Source: a virus. Taken from it: a DNA stretch of 39,310 bases. The DNA lies in IMG/VR virus record IMGVR_UViG_3300043395_001241, positions 1 to 39,310 of that record. The stretch is one strand, 5' to 3'. Below the pieces are notes generated by a model. It made no database searches. It had not been told where the DNA came from and worked only from the letters and a program-made list of their open reading frames with translations. The number at the start of each line of letters is the position of its first letter. Position 1 is the stretch's first letter. Below are positions 9,043 to 18,046 of this stretch, piece after piece. Position numbers and translations under genes: made by a program.

Positions 9043-9558
9043 ATGGATTACCAAAGACTTCGCACCCCTCTGACCAATATCACACAACAAGATGTGAAAG
9101 ATCTTTTCTTTTATGACAATGGATGTCTTAAATGGAAAAATGATCGTGCCAGAGGTAAAGTGAAGTCTGGTGATATTGCTGGAAATTTATCGTCAAGGGG
9201 TTATTGGAGAATATCTTTGAATCATAAAGAATATCCTGCTCACAGACTGATTTTTTTGATGCATCACGGATATATTCCTGCTGTTATTGATCACATTAAC
9301 GGCAATCCTCTTGACAATAAAATTGAAAATTTAAGAGAAGCAACAGATCAAACAAACCAATACAACAGAAAAATTAGTAAAAACAATTCTTCTGGATGTA
9401 AAAATGTTTCTTGGAATGCAAAAGGAAACTATTGGCAAATACATATCAAAGCAAATAAAAAAGTAAAAAGTTGGTATGTCAAAGATTTTGAATTGGCTGA
9501 ATTGATTGCAAAAGAAGCAAGAACAATTTATCACGGAGAGTTTGCAAATCATGGCTGA
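9043..9558 (+). CDS. HNH homing-type endonuclease with AP2-like DNA-binding domain, 171 aa
   Basis: Residues 1-10 (MDYQRLRTPL) are the start of the neighbouring tail-hub protein, fused in frame to the endonuclease. An HNH_3-type nuclease core spans about 60-110, with AHRLIFLMHHG then DHINGNPLDNKIENLR (H67, D83-H84, N92, N96). An AP2-like DNA-binding segment follows at about 117-166 (GCKNVSWNAKGNYWQIHI...KSWYVKDFELAELIAKEA). The gene is much more AT-rich than its neighbours, which indicates foreign origin. It uses the translation start of the interrupted gene, and its last codons contain the start of the rebuilt tail-hub gene. These enzymes cut alleles lacking the insertion and spread by repair. 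Confidence 0.9.
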   Translation: MDYQRLRTPLTNITQQDVKDLFFYDNGCLKWKNDRARGKVKSGDIAGNLSSRGYWRISLNHKEYPAHRLIFLMHHGYIPAVIDHINGNPLDNKIENLREATDQTNQYNRKISKNNSSGCKNVSWNAKGNYWQIHIKANKKVKSWYVKDFELAELIAKEARTIYHGEFANHG

Positions 9559-9586
9559 TTATCAAAGATTAAGAACTCCATTAAAT
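9551..9586 (+). other. Recoded duplicate of the tail-hub gene's first codons
   Basis: This repeats the peptide DYQRLRTPL found at 9046-9072. Of the nine shared codons six are changed synonymously (Tyr, Leu, Arg, Thr, Pro, Leu), all toward A/T. It lies at the 3' end of the AT-rich endonuclease cassette, so it most likely arrived with the cassette and restores the disrupted gene. Confidence 0.85.
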
Positions 9587-11164
9587 ATGATGTCCTTTTG
9601 CCCCGATGTGCCGTCAAACGCACTCGGGACGAATGAGTACAACTCTGGTCGCAACATTGAAACAGATGTTAGAGGGGTAAAGAAGATCTTTGGTGAACAA
9701 GAGATATTGACTGCCATTCCTGCTGGTCCGATATTCATGGAAGGTGGTTTTAGAAATGAAACCACTTTTGTTTATATCGTAGCCACCAGGGATTCATCTT
9801 CTCACGGAAAATGGTACATGGTGACAACTTCAGGGGTGACTAACATTACCCCTGGGGTTGGAGCCAATCCTTCTGTTTACTTAACGGGTTATACGGCTGA
9901 TTTGAACATTACAACCTCTTGGGTGGGTAATGTTTTTTTCATCAACGACACCGTAAACAACCCCATGTATTTCTTGCCCACGGGTACGGAAATCCAAATC
10001 ACGCCTGATGCCCAGTGGAATTACGATGTTGGCGTCACCTCCACCCGTGCTGGGTTTGTTCGCAACTTCTGTTCTCCCAATGTGGGGAACATACTTGTTG
10101 CAGGAAACCTGACCAAGACCTCTGGCGGCATTCTGACTAACTACCCAACCACGGTGCGTTGGTCGCAATCTTTTGGCAATCAAGGTGTTCCAGATACTTG
10201 GGAACCTACCCTAAACAACATCGCTAACGAGCAGGAGGTCCCTGTCCGAGGTCCGATCATTGACGGATTCTTCCTTGGTGGTAACTTCTACATCTGCTCG
10301 TATTGGGATACGGTTGTTCTGACTCCTATTGCCTATCAAAACAGTTCAGCCCCTGTGTTTGGGGTTCGATTGTTTAATCAAGGGCGTGGGTTGCTGAATA
10401 ACAACTGCTGGACCAACACCGATCAAAATGTCTACGGCATCGACAGTCGGGATATTTGGGTGTTTGACGGGTCTGCTTTCAACTCTATCGGTAATCAAAG
10501 GGTTAAGAATTACTTCTTTGAGAATCTAAACCAGACCTACTATGACCGTGTGTTCATGGTCAACAATACCCAGAAATACCAGATTGAGATCTACTATCCT
10601 GACCTGACCTCTACTGGCTGGTGTAACAAAATGTTGTCGTACCGCTATGACCTCAATGTCTGGAATGCTCCTAAAGACATTCAAAACGCCTGTATGGGCA
10701 CTGAGGGTCCCAAGATTGTTTCGGGCCAGTTCCATCTAGCCTCTAGGGTTGTTGTTTATGCCCAAGGCGAAGTGGCTAATAGCAAGATTATTCAGACCAA
10801 TATTGGCAACAAGTTTATCAATGACGCTCCGATTCCTGCGTTGTTTGAAAGAACCAATGCTGTGTTACAGACGGATAAAGGACCTGTTCCTTTCTCCAAC
10901 CGAGTCTATGTTCACAGGGCGCTTCCTGAAGTGTCTGGGACTGGCACGGTAGAGATTACCTTGGGTGGTGCTAACTCCACTGGTCAAACCCCTACCTATG
11001 GTCAAAAGGGCTATACCAACATTGACACCGACACCCCATGGGTTCCTACCCAACAAAACGCTGTTCGGACAATTGCCATCAAAGTGGAATCCAACGACAA
11101 TTCCCACACATGGAATGTCACGGCAATGAACTACCAAGCCCAGATTGTTGAGGATGCTTTCTAA
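9551..11164 (+). CDS. Tail hub / DNA stabilisation-like protein, 537 aa
   Basis: A 537-residue beta-rich protein with many short repeated Trp/Tyr/Asn strands (YICSYWDTVVLTP, IDSRDIWVFDG, YRYDLNVWNAP). This is the pattern of the P22 gp10 / T7 gp12-type hub or nozzle beta-propeller that closes the podoviral tail. The ATG at 9551 overlaps the endonuclease stop (ATGGCTGA). An earlier in-frame ATG at 9506 would add endonuclease-derived residues and is not used here. It is coupled to the next gene by TAATG at 11162-11166. The start has been rebuilt by the HNH insertion. Confidence 0.75.
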   Translation: MADYQRLRTPLNMMSFCPDVPSNALGTNEYNSGRNIETDVRGVKKIFGEQEILTAIPAGPIFMEGGFRNETTFVYIVATRDSSSHGKWYMVTTSGVTNITPGVGANPSVYLTGYTADLNITTSWVGNVFFINDTVNNPMYFLPTGTEIQITPDAQWNYDVGVTSTRAGFVRNFCSPNVGNILVAGNLTKTSGGILTNYPTTVRWSQSFGNQGVPDTWEPTLNNIANEQEVPVRGPIIDGFFLGGNFYICSYWDTVVLTPIAYQNSSAPVFGVRLFNQGRGLLNNNCWTNTDQNVYGIDSRDIWVFDGSAFNSIGNQRVKNYFFENLNQTYYDRVFMVNNTQKYQIEIYYPDLTSTGWCNKMLSYRYDLNVWNAPKDIQNACMGTEGPKIVSGQFHLASRVVVYAQGEVANSKIIQTNIGNKFINDAPIPALFERTNAVLQTDKGPVPFSNRVYVHRALPEVSGTGTVEITLGGANSTGQTPTYGQKGYTNIDTDTPWVPTQQNAVRTIAIKVESNDNSHTWNVTAMNYQAQIVEDAF

Positions 11165-13569
11165 TGCCTTTCGCACTAGATAACGAACCATCACTGTCGC
11201 AGATCTCTGAGGCAGTTAATTACATTCTGGCTAACTTTGGTGGCGGAAACACTGTTGACCCTGTAACAGGGCAAATAACGGCTCCTGGCGGTACTTTTGT
11301 TGGTTATCTCTACCAATACATTGCCGTCAAGTATGCCGACAGTGCAGATGGTTCTGTTAACTTCAGCAATTCCCCGACTGGTCGGTCATATTTTGGTCTG
11401 CGTAACAGCAACGATGCCTCTGAATCTACCAATCCTGCTGACTACATCTGGTATCAGGCTTCTGGTGGTTTTGGGTCTACCAAGTCACTTTGGTATATTG
11501 CAACGGGCGGTCGGCAGATCCAGTTTGCTGTTTCTGTAGCGGCTCCTGATGCGGGTTGGGTGGTTGACCCAGGATCCTCAATTGATCTGGATGTGGTGAC
11601 ATCTAACACCGCCCCTGTGATTGCAGAGGCTTTTGTTACCTATTTTGCCCCGCCTACCCTGCAAGTACCCCGCTCTGGGAGTCCTCTAACCCCTAGTTTT
11701 ACGGGCATCACGCCTCGTTTGTATGCCACCGACAAGGGGGCTATTGTTCCTTTTACGGATGCTCAGACCGACAGTGGGGTTGGGTTTGTAAACGGATCTT
11801 GGAGGATTGGTAACAGTTCGACCACTGGAAATGGCGACATTTCTTATACCAACCTGACAATTGGTGCGCCGACCGATGGGGGTGATTTTGCTGAGTGGCC
11901 TGTGCCTACAGCGATGTCCAACAGTCCAGCCTATATCACGGTCCCAGTTCGTTATAAAAACTCGTCTGGGATCGTTTCTCAGGCTTCTGTGGCTATCTGC
12001 CAACTGCTATTTGCTGACCCTGGCGCTACGGGTGACGCAGGATCTTCTGTCGATATCTCTGGATACACCTCGTTTGTCCAGAACTCTGGCGGTGCTTACA
12101 CCCCTTCTAGCGCCACCTTGTCGGCTCTTTTGCAAAACATCACCAGCCCGACCTATTCTTGGACCATCAGCGGGGCTACACCGACCTCTTCCACTTCCTC
12201 TTCTGTGGTGGTAACTCCGACCTCTTCGTCTACTGGCGTGACAGTGACTTTGACGGTCAACGGGTCTAACTTGATTTCCCCGATCTCTAAGACTATTCAA
12301 ATGCCTGTGGTCTACGATGGAGCACCAGGCACGGCTGGAGCCAACGGGGTCATGTCGGCTTTCCCGACCATCTACATTTGGACAGGATCTTCTACTCCTC
12401 CAACCCGTCCTAGCACCACCTCGACCTATACATGGTCATCAGGCTCATATAGTGCGCCTAGCGGGTGGTACACGGAAGCGCCTAGCAATACCACGCCTGG
12501 CAATTATTTGTGGTCTATCACAGTTCCTTTGACCGTCACGGCTACAACCACGACCAGTACGCTGGACTGGACTAATGTGACCTACCCCATCCGTGCTATT
12601 GCCTTCAATGGCAACAACGGAACCAACGGGACAAACGGGTCCAACGGAACCAACGGGACCAACGGATCAGCCACTTTTGTGGTGACTAGGGTGGCAAACG
12701 ACAGTTCAGCCCCGACCAATGCTGAAGTCAACGCCATTTTGGGCAGGAATCCTGTCTCTGGAGACATCTGTACGGTGTCCTACAACAACGCCAACAACGC
12801 TGTTGTCTACCAGTACATCACCTCTTGGAGCCTGTTTCAGACCTACATCACGGGCAGTTTGATTGTTCAAAACACCATTACTGCCGACAAACTGGCAAGT
12901 AATTTTGTATATACACAAAAACTACAAGTCGGTAGCAGTCCTGCTCTAGCCATCAATGGCATGACTGGATCTGGCTTACTGGTCAATACTGATGGTAGTT
13001 TTGCTCTTGGCAATTCAAACAGAAGCATTACATTTGACGGGGTAAACAATCCTAAACTAAATGGATTTTTGAACGGATCAACAAATACGGGGTCTGTTAC
13101 TCTTTACCCAACTGGTATTGCAAGTGGATCAGGGTCTTTCAGTTCAGGTTCTTTTGTTGCCACCAACGCTATTGCTCTGATCATCATGGTTTGCGAGGTG
13201 CAAGCCTATACTGGCGCTGGAGCAGGAGTTTGGGCGGCAAACCAAGGCATCAAAATGCGTGTGACTATAAATGTCACGCCCAACGGATCTACAACGCCTC
13301 TTACTTCTGTTTTGGTATTTGGCGGTAATGCACTTACTGGTATTTCTGGATGGCTTCCTGCTTTGCCTTTTGACCCAGGTGCAAGCATTTCTGGCACAAA
13401 AGACATGATGTGGGCAAAGAATACAGACGGTGTTTACATCAGCAATTTGACTGTTGGCGCTACTTACAACATAACCGCAGATTGGGTTGCCAGCACAATC
13501 AACATGCCAGCAGGGGCGGCTGGTGCTCAGATCAACACAAAATGTATTGTTTATCAGCCTAATTTGTAA
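11164..13569 (+). CDS. Large tail tip / fibre-like protein, 801 aa
   Basis: The 801-residue protein is Ser/Thr/Gly-rich and beta-structured. Residues about 396-475 repeat the Trp-rich module of the two fibre proteins (IYIWTGSSTPPTRP...GWYTEAPSN...YLWSITVPL). A short Asn-Gly-Thr collagen-like linker follows near 480-500. Residues about 575-590 carry the ITADKLA motif common in tail-tip protein J C-termini. The end resembles an adhesin-like beta domain. It probably forms part of the tail tip or a third fibre attached to the hub encoded just upstream. Confidence 0.65.
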   Translation: MPFALDNEPSLSQISEAVNYILANFGGGNTVDPVTGQITAPGGTFVGYLYQYIAVKYADSADGSVNFSNSPTGRSYFGLRNSNDASESTNPADYIWYQASGGFGSTKSLWYIATGGRQIQFAVSVAAPDAGWVVDPGSSIDLDVVTSNTAPVIAEAFVTYFAPPTLQVPRSGSPLTPSFTGITPRLYATDKGAIVPFTDAQTDSGVGFVNGSWRIGNSSTTGNGDISYTNLTIGAPTDGGDFAEWPVPTAMSNSPAYITVPVRYKNSSGIVSQASVAICQLLFADPGATGDAGSSVDISGYTSFVQNSGGAYTPSSATLSALLQNITSPTYSWTISGATPTSSTSSSVVVTPTSSSTGVTVTLTVNGSNLISPISKTIQMPVVYDGAPGTAGANGVMSAFPTIYIWTGSSTPPTRPSTTSTYTWSSGSYSAPSGWYTEAPSNTTPGNYLWSITVPLTVTATTTTSTLDWTNVTYPIRAIAFNGNNGTNGTNGSNGTNGTNGSATFVVTRVANDSSAPTNAEVNAILGRNPVSGDICTVSYNNANNAVVYQYITSWSLFQTYITGSLIVQNTITADKLASNFVYTQKLQVGSSPALAINGMTGSGLLVNTDGSFALGNSNRSITFDGVNNPKLNGFLNGSTNTGSVTLYPTGIASGSGSFSSGSFVATNAIALIIMVCEVQAYTGAGAGVWAANQGIKMRVTINVTPNGSTTPLTSVLVFGGNALTGISGWLPALPFDPGASISGTKDMMWAKNTDGVYISNLTVGATYNITADWVASTINMPAGAAGAQINTKCIVYQPNL

Positions 13570-13580
13570 AAAGGACAATC

Positions 13581-13877
13581 ATGGGCGCACAAATATCTCA
13601 AGTTCAAACCCCGCAAGGCAACAGACCCGTTGAGCCTGTGCCTACTCAAGCCAACTATTCTCCTGCCCAACAACAAATGAACGGGAAAGGAATGGCTCAG
13701 GGCCCATCTGGCAAAGGACCAAATCAAAGTTATTCTGGTCAAAAGGTTATGTACTCGCCTTTGTCTGAACAACCGACCATGGGGCAACCAAACCCCTATC
13801 CAAACACCATAGGTCAATGGGATAATGCTTCTATCAAACCTCAACCCCGTCAAGGCGGGAAAGGGAAAGGGATCTAA
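13581..13877 (+). CDS. Low-complexity Gln/Pro/Gly-rich protein, 98 aa
   Basis: An unstructured basic protein rich in Gln, Pro, Gly and Lys (GKGMAQGPSGKGPN, QGGKGKGI), preceded by AAAAAGGA. No family is recognised. It is the first of five consecutive low-complexity proteins in the position where podoviruses encode internal or ejection proteins. Confidence 0.65.
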   Translation: MGAQISQVQTPQGNRPVEPVPTQANYSPAQQQMNGKGMAQGPSGKGPNQSYSGQKVMYSPLSEQPTMGQPNPYPNTIGQWDNASIKPQPRQGGKGKGI

Positions 13878-13879
13878 TC

Positions 13880-14596
13880 ATGGGTGCTGGAAAATCATCT
13901 GGGTCTAGCCAAGCAGTAATTACTCCTGAACAGCGAGAATTAATTGGCGCACAAACTAAGTTTTTAACGGAAACAGCATTTCCTGCCTATCAACAAACTG
14001 TTGGTGGCGCTCGTCAGGCTTTTGAGCAAACCGCTCCTGCCGCAACTACTGCCGCCCAAACAGCCATGGATGTCAGTGGTCGGGCTGGTGCATTGCAAGA
14101 GGCTGGCGGTACTGGCGCTTATTTGCAGGGTCTGACTGGTCTGCAAAAACTCTTTAGCCCCCAGTACAAGCAAGAACAAATCCAAGCCGCTTTGCAACCA
14201 GCAACTGAAGATGTCCGTGAGCAAATGAACCAACAAGCCGTCCTGTATGGTGGCGCTGGCGGTCTTCGTTCTGCTCGACAGGCTTTGGCATCACAGAATC
14301 TTGCAAGCCTTTCTCAGGCTCGTCTGGGTAATATTGCCGCTCAAGTCTCGGGGAATGTGGAAACACAGCGTCAAAACGCCGCCAATGCTTTGTTAGGCGC
14401 TGGTCAGGCTGGTTTGACTGCCGCTCAACAAGCCGCCGCTACCCGTGTCGGTTTGGCTCAAACACCGCAAGACATTTACAGCAAATACGCTTCTGTTGTT
14501 TATGGTATTCCTCAAGCCAGCACTACACCGTCCTTCCAAGGCACTCAAGGTCAAACGACCTCTGGTAAGGGCATGGGACTTCAATTCCGTCAGTAA
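13880..14596 (+). CDS. Putative internal virion / DNA ejection protein, 238 aa
   Basis: An Ala/Gln-rich helical protein with repeated amphipathic stretches (AFEQTAPAATTAAQTAMD, QAALQPATEDVREQMNQQAV, RQALASQNLASLSQARLGNIAAQ) and a Gly/Ser-rich start. The composition matches ejection proteins that travel into the cell with the DNA. Location after the tail genes and before the lysis cassette agrees. The role is inferred. Confidence 0.55.
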   Translation: MGAGKSSGSSQAVITPEQRELIGAQTKFLTETAFPAYQQTVGGARQAFEQTAPAATTAAQTAMDVSGRAGALQEAGGTGAYLQGLTGLQKLFSPQYKQEQIQAALQPATEDVREQMNQQAVLYGGAGGLRSARQALASQNLASLSQARLGNIAAQVSGNVETQRQNAANALLGAGQAGLTAAQQAAATRVGLAQTPQDIYSKYASVVYGIPQASTTPSFQGTQGQTTSGKGMGLQFRQ

Positions 14597-14605
14597 GGAA
14601 ACATC

Positions 14606-14980
14606 ATGGCATCCTCATTCCAGTTTGGTTTTAGCAATCCAGAAAGTTATTCGGACTGGGCTAAATATGCTGGCTTGGACCGCAAAACTGGCATGTTTTC
14701 TGAAACTCAACAAAATACTGGTGTAGCGCCGCCTGAAACATTTGGGCAAATGGTGGAACAAAAATTTGCTCCTGTTCAACAGGCATTTTCCACCATCAGT
14801 AACGCTGGCTCACAACTTGGGCAAGGAAACTTCATGGGCGCTTATAACACCATGACAACCAAACCCAAAGTTGGAGTAGCGCCTAATCCTGTCACTCAAG
14901 CGCCAACTACGCCACAAACCATTCAACCTGTTGGTGAATACGACTACTTGCACTCTCTGAAAAATTTGGAGAATCAATAA
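14606..14980 (+). CDS. Small virion-region protein, 124 aa
   Basis: A 124-residue protein with aromatic N-terminal residues (SSFQFGFSNPESYSDWAKYAGLD) and a disordered Thr/Pro/Gln tail. It holds two copies of a Gly-Val-Ala-Pro motif that recurs in the next two proteins. It overlaps the next start by TAATG. It is possibly an ejection-complex component; this is from context only. Confidence 0.6.
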   Translation: MASSFQFGFSNPESYSDWAKYAGLDRKTGMFSETQQNTGVAPPETFGQMVEQKFAPVQQAFSTISNAGSQLGQGNFMGAYNTMTTKPKVGVAPNPVTQAPTTPQTIQPVGEYDYLHSLKNLENQ

Positions 14981-16473
14981 TGCCTGAAATCAAAGAACCT
15001 ATTGCTCCTCCAGAGTCTGCATCTGTCGGTGTTGCGCCGATGGTTGAATCTGTTACGCCAGGAATTGGTAATCGTCCTGTTGCAACAGTTGATCTTTCTT
15101 ACCCTAAAGAATTCAAGCAACTGTCAGTCGATGTGATGCAACCTAACAATCCAGAAGCACGAGTTCGGATTGCGGATGTTGTTCAAAAAGTAAGCAACGA
15201 AACAAAGAACTACAACCCTAACCAACAACCTCAATGGGATAAAGTTTTTGTTGGTTTGCTCACTGGTCGTTTGGGTGACGCTCTCAAATGGTACAACGGT
15301 GGCGGTGTTGTTGAAGAAGATGGGCGTGACATCAACGGGAATGTTTTTTACAAAGTCAACAATGAACGGGGTTTTACTGGTGTTTACAAAGATGCCAACG
15401 GTAAAACATTGACTCCTGACCAAGTAAATGAAATCAACAAGCGTGGTGGCATTTTTACCAACTCTGATCGCAAAGTTCTGGAAACCTCTACTTGGTCAAA
15501 TATTAAAAACACTCAAGATTTGGTCAACAAAGGTCTAACTAGTCAACTACAACAAACTGCGGCGGCGGCTTATGCAACGGCTAAAGAGGCTGGTGCGGCA
15601 AGCAAAAACGCTGAAGAGCAGATAAAGTTGGCAACTGGTTTGCGTCCTGTGCTCGATTACATCGGCACATTGGACACTGATCGCCGCCAAAAACTGCTAG
15701 GTTATATCAACCGTTTTAACAGTATTAGTGTTGGTCAATCTGGTGAGCAAGCAAAAGGCGGTTCGGTTGGTACTCTAGACAGTACTGGTCAGACCAAAGG
15801 CGGCTCAGTTGGTGGATCTTTAAGTGCTGGTAAAAACCAAGAGGGTCTGGGTGTTGCTCCTCAAGGTTATGGCGGCGGGTTGACTGGCAATCTGAGTCAA
15901 AGTAATCAAGCCCTTAATCAAGCACAGATTAGCGAGAACGAGCGCCAGGTTCAACAAAATAGCAAGAACAATTCTTTGCAAGAGCAACAGAACTTGCAAT
16001 CCATGATCATGCAAGAACTTCAGGGTGTTATTCAATCTCCCCAGCAGTTCTACGATCTGGTTCGGATGCAAGCCTTGGATGTGGCAAACAAAGCATCTTA
16101 TGCAAATATCCCATCGGCTGTTAAAGCGCCTGGATTTGCTGAGATTCCCGAAGATGACCCCAATTTGACTGGCTACCAAAATGTGGTGGCTAATCGTGTT
16201 GCTCAACTTCGCAACAATGCTTTGATGGCGGCATGGACACAAGAACTCTACAAAGCCACCAGGAATGCCGCTAAGACAGGCAACATTCTTGAGGCTGGAG
16301 ATGTTGAGTCATTGTCCAAGTCGTTTACAAACAGCGACATTTTTAAAGCAATCAACAACACTTACCGAGCCAAACTGGAAAAAGATATGACTGGTCGTGA
16401 CCCGTCATTCCAGCCTGGTGATTTGTTGGTGGACAAAAACAACCGAATTTTTCGTTATAAGGGGGCACAATGA
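14980..16473 (+). CDS. Putative internal virion protein, 497 aa
   Basis: A 497-residue protein with a disordered Pro/Val-rich start containing VGVAP. A folded middle segment has WDKVFVGLLTGRLGDALKWYNGGG near residues 87-110, and an Ala-rich helical segment follows. A Gly/Ser/Gln-rich linker lies around 260-345 with KGGSVG repeats. The last 120 residues are helical. The composition is like that of large podoviral ejection proteins. No lytic transglycosylase motif is visible. It overlaps the next gene by ATGA. Confidence 0.55.
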   Translation: MPEIKEPIAPPESASVGVAPMVESVTPGIGNRPVATVDLSYPKEFKQLSVDVMQPNNPEARVRIADVVQKVSNETKNYNPNQQPQWDKVFVGLLTGRLGDALKWYNGGGVVEEDGRDINGNVFYKVNNERGFTGVYKDANGKTLTPDQVNEINKRGGIFTNSDRKVLETSTWSNIKNTQDLVNKGLTSQLQQTAAAAYATAKEAGAASKNAEEQIKLATGLRPVLDYIGTLDTDRRQKLLGYINRFNSISVGQSGEQAKGGSVGTLDSTGQTKGGSVGGSLSAGKNQEGLGVAPQGYGGGLTGNLSQSNQALNQAQISENERQVQQNSKNNSLQEQQNLQSMIMQELQGVIQSPQQFYDLVRMQALDVANKASYANIPSAVKAPGFAEIPEDDPNLTGYQNVVANRVAQLRNNALMAAWTQELYKATRNAAKTGNILEAGDVESLSKSFTNSDIFKAINNTYRAKLEKDMTGRDPSFQPGDLLVDKNNRIFRYKGAQ

Positions 16474-17816
16474 CCCAACAATATCAAGAAATAGGAGACG
16501 ATGAAGTTCGCTCCTTTTTTGGTGGCGCTCCTGCTCAACAGCAAATGGTTCAGCAACCGCTGACATCTGCTCCTCCTGCTCGACCTGTTGCCCCTCCTGC
16601 TTCGGATTTAAAGGCTCAAAAGCCTAATATGAAATCCATGGCTGAGTCTGTTTTGGCTACTCAAGAGCAAATGAAAGATCGCCCTGTTGCTGAGGCAAAG
16701 AGCGTGGCTGATGATGCATTGAATTTTGTTACTCAAAACTGGCAAGCATTTGCTATTCCTCCCGCTGTAGTTGCAGGATCTTGGTTGCTTAACAAAATTG
16801 GTGGTGAAAGCACGGGCGAAAAGAAGAGTTTTGCTGACAGGATTTTTAGGATTGGCGCACCCAAAGATAATTTGTCATCTCCTCAATCTACCAACAGGGT
16901 TGATCCTGTTATGGACACAAATAGTCCATATCAGAAGCCTGACATCGATACTTCAAAACTAGATCCTCAATGGAAACAAATTCTTGCTCGTAGCGAAGAA
17001 AACCGTATTTCCAAAGAGCGTGAACTTGAATTGAAGCGTGTTGAACGACAGCAAGCCGCTGTAGATCGCATCAATAATGTGAACAGTGCTATTGGTAATC
17101 CAACCCCTAAATCGCCAAATCCGATTCCTGATGTGGTGGCGGCTACTGTTCAGCCTACCGTGTCTCTGCCTGAAGTGCCTACTGTTGCCGACATTGGCAA
17201 ACAGGCTGTTGGAGTGGCTCCTGTTGAGGCTCCTTCTACAACTACTCAAATTGCTACAGAAGCCACGCAAAAAAAATCTACTGGTAGACCAAAGGGGTCT
17301 GTTGGTCTTAAAGATACGCCTGAAACATGGCAAAAATTAACAAAAGAAGGTGTTGTGTTTTTGCCTGGCTATGGTCCTGGCGATAACAGTCTTTACAACA
17401 CTTACGGCGCAGAAGGACGTAAAGCAATTCTTGAAAAATACAATCAAGGAAAGCCTCTTGGTTCTAATGAAAATTACAAAGAACTTAATAAGAAATTAAG
17501 ACTTGGAGTGCCGCCATCAGAGGTTCCTGGACTCATGGCAAGATTGCCATCGGCTGAAGAGGCTGGAAATTATGGCAAGTTAGGCAAACAAATGAAGGTG
17601 GGTGGTGTTCTTGGTCTTGGTCTTTTGGCTAGTCAACTAGCAAATGCAAAAAGCAACACAGAGGCTAAACAAGTATTAGGGGAAGCGCTCCTTCCTCTTG
17701 GTTTGACTCCATCAACTTTGCAGTCAGGGGTTTTGCCACCTGAGATTGTTCAGCAGATGATGGCTGAACGACAAAAACTGGGTTCTCCCTTCCGTTCTGT
17801 TCCACCTCCTCAATGA
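16470..17816 (+). CDS. Putative internal virion protein with hydrophobic segments, 448 aa
   Basis: A disordered Gln/Pro-rich N-terminus is followed by a hydrophobic segment near residues 91-110 (WQAFAIPPAVVAGSWLLNKIG), a long disordered linker that again contains VGVAP, and a second hydrophobic stretch near 375-390 (GGVLGLGLLASQLA). Membrane-active patches are expected in proteins forming a DNA-translocation channel. It ends overlapping the next gene (ATGA). The function is inferred. Confidence 0.55.
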   Translation: MTQQYQEIGDDEVRSFFGGAPAQQQMVQQPLTSAPPARPVAPPASDLKAQKPNMKSMAESVLATQEQMKDRPVAEAKSVADDALNFVTQNWQAFAIPPAVVAGSWLLNKIGGESTGEKKSFADRIFRIGAPKDNLSSPQSTNRVDPVMDTNSPYQKPDIDTSKLDPQWKQILARSEENRISKERELELKRVERQQAAVDRINNVNSAIGNPTPKSPNPIPDVVAATVQPTVSLPEVPTVADIGKQAVGVAPVEAPSTTTQIATEATQKKSTGRPKGSVGLKDTPETWQKLTKEGVVFLPGYGPGDNSLYNTYGAEGRKAILEKYNQGKPLGSNENYKELNKKLRLGVPPSEVPGLMARLPSAEEAGNYGKLGKQMKVGGVLGLGLLASQLANAKSNTEAKQVLGEALLPLGLTPSTLQSGVLPPEIVQQMMAERQKLGSPFRSVPPPQ

Positions 17817-18043
17817 TCATGGATGAAGTTTCACACAAGCAAATCTATGACCGACTGATTGCTGTTGAGGCAAAGGTCGATGAAATAGATAACAACACCA
17901 AGGGCCTGGTTGCCGCTTTCAATGCGGCTCAGGGTGCTTTCACTGTCCTCGAATTTTTAGGAAAGTTGGCTAAACCCATTCTGTGGGTTTCTGGTCTTAT
18001 CGCATTGGCTGGTATTGCATGGCAAGGACTCTTCAAAAAATGA
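17813..18043 (+). CDS. Coiled coil plus single membrane segment, holin-like, 76 aa
   Basis: The N-terminal half is a heptad-like helix (IYDRLIAVEAKVDEIDNNTKGLVAAF). The C-terminus holds one membrane segment (ILWVSGLIALAGIAWQGLF) and a Lys-Lys end. The pattern resembles XhlA-type haemolysin/holin accessory proteins. A start at 17819 would drop two residues. It opens the lysis region, so a role in membrane perturbation is plausible, but an ejection role is equally open. Confidence 0.6.
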   Translation: MIMDEVSHKQIYDRLIAVEAKVDEIDNNTKGLVAAFNAAQGAFTVLEFLGKLAKPILWVSGLIALAGIAWQGLFKK

Positions 18044-18046
18044 GCC

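Noticed and set aside
9506-9550. Earlier in-frame start for the tail-hub gene
   Set aside because: It would add residues translated from inside the endonuclease gene; the ATG at 9551 directly restores the duplicated N-terminus.
1950-13569. Diversity-generating retroelement acting on the fibre genes
   Set aside because: No reverse transcriptase and no template/variable repeat pair with adenine-biased differences was seen.
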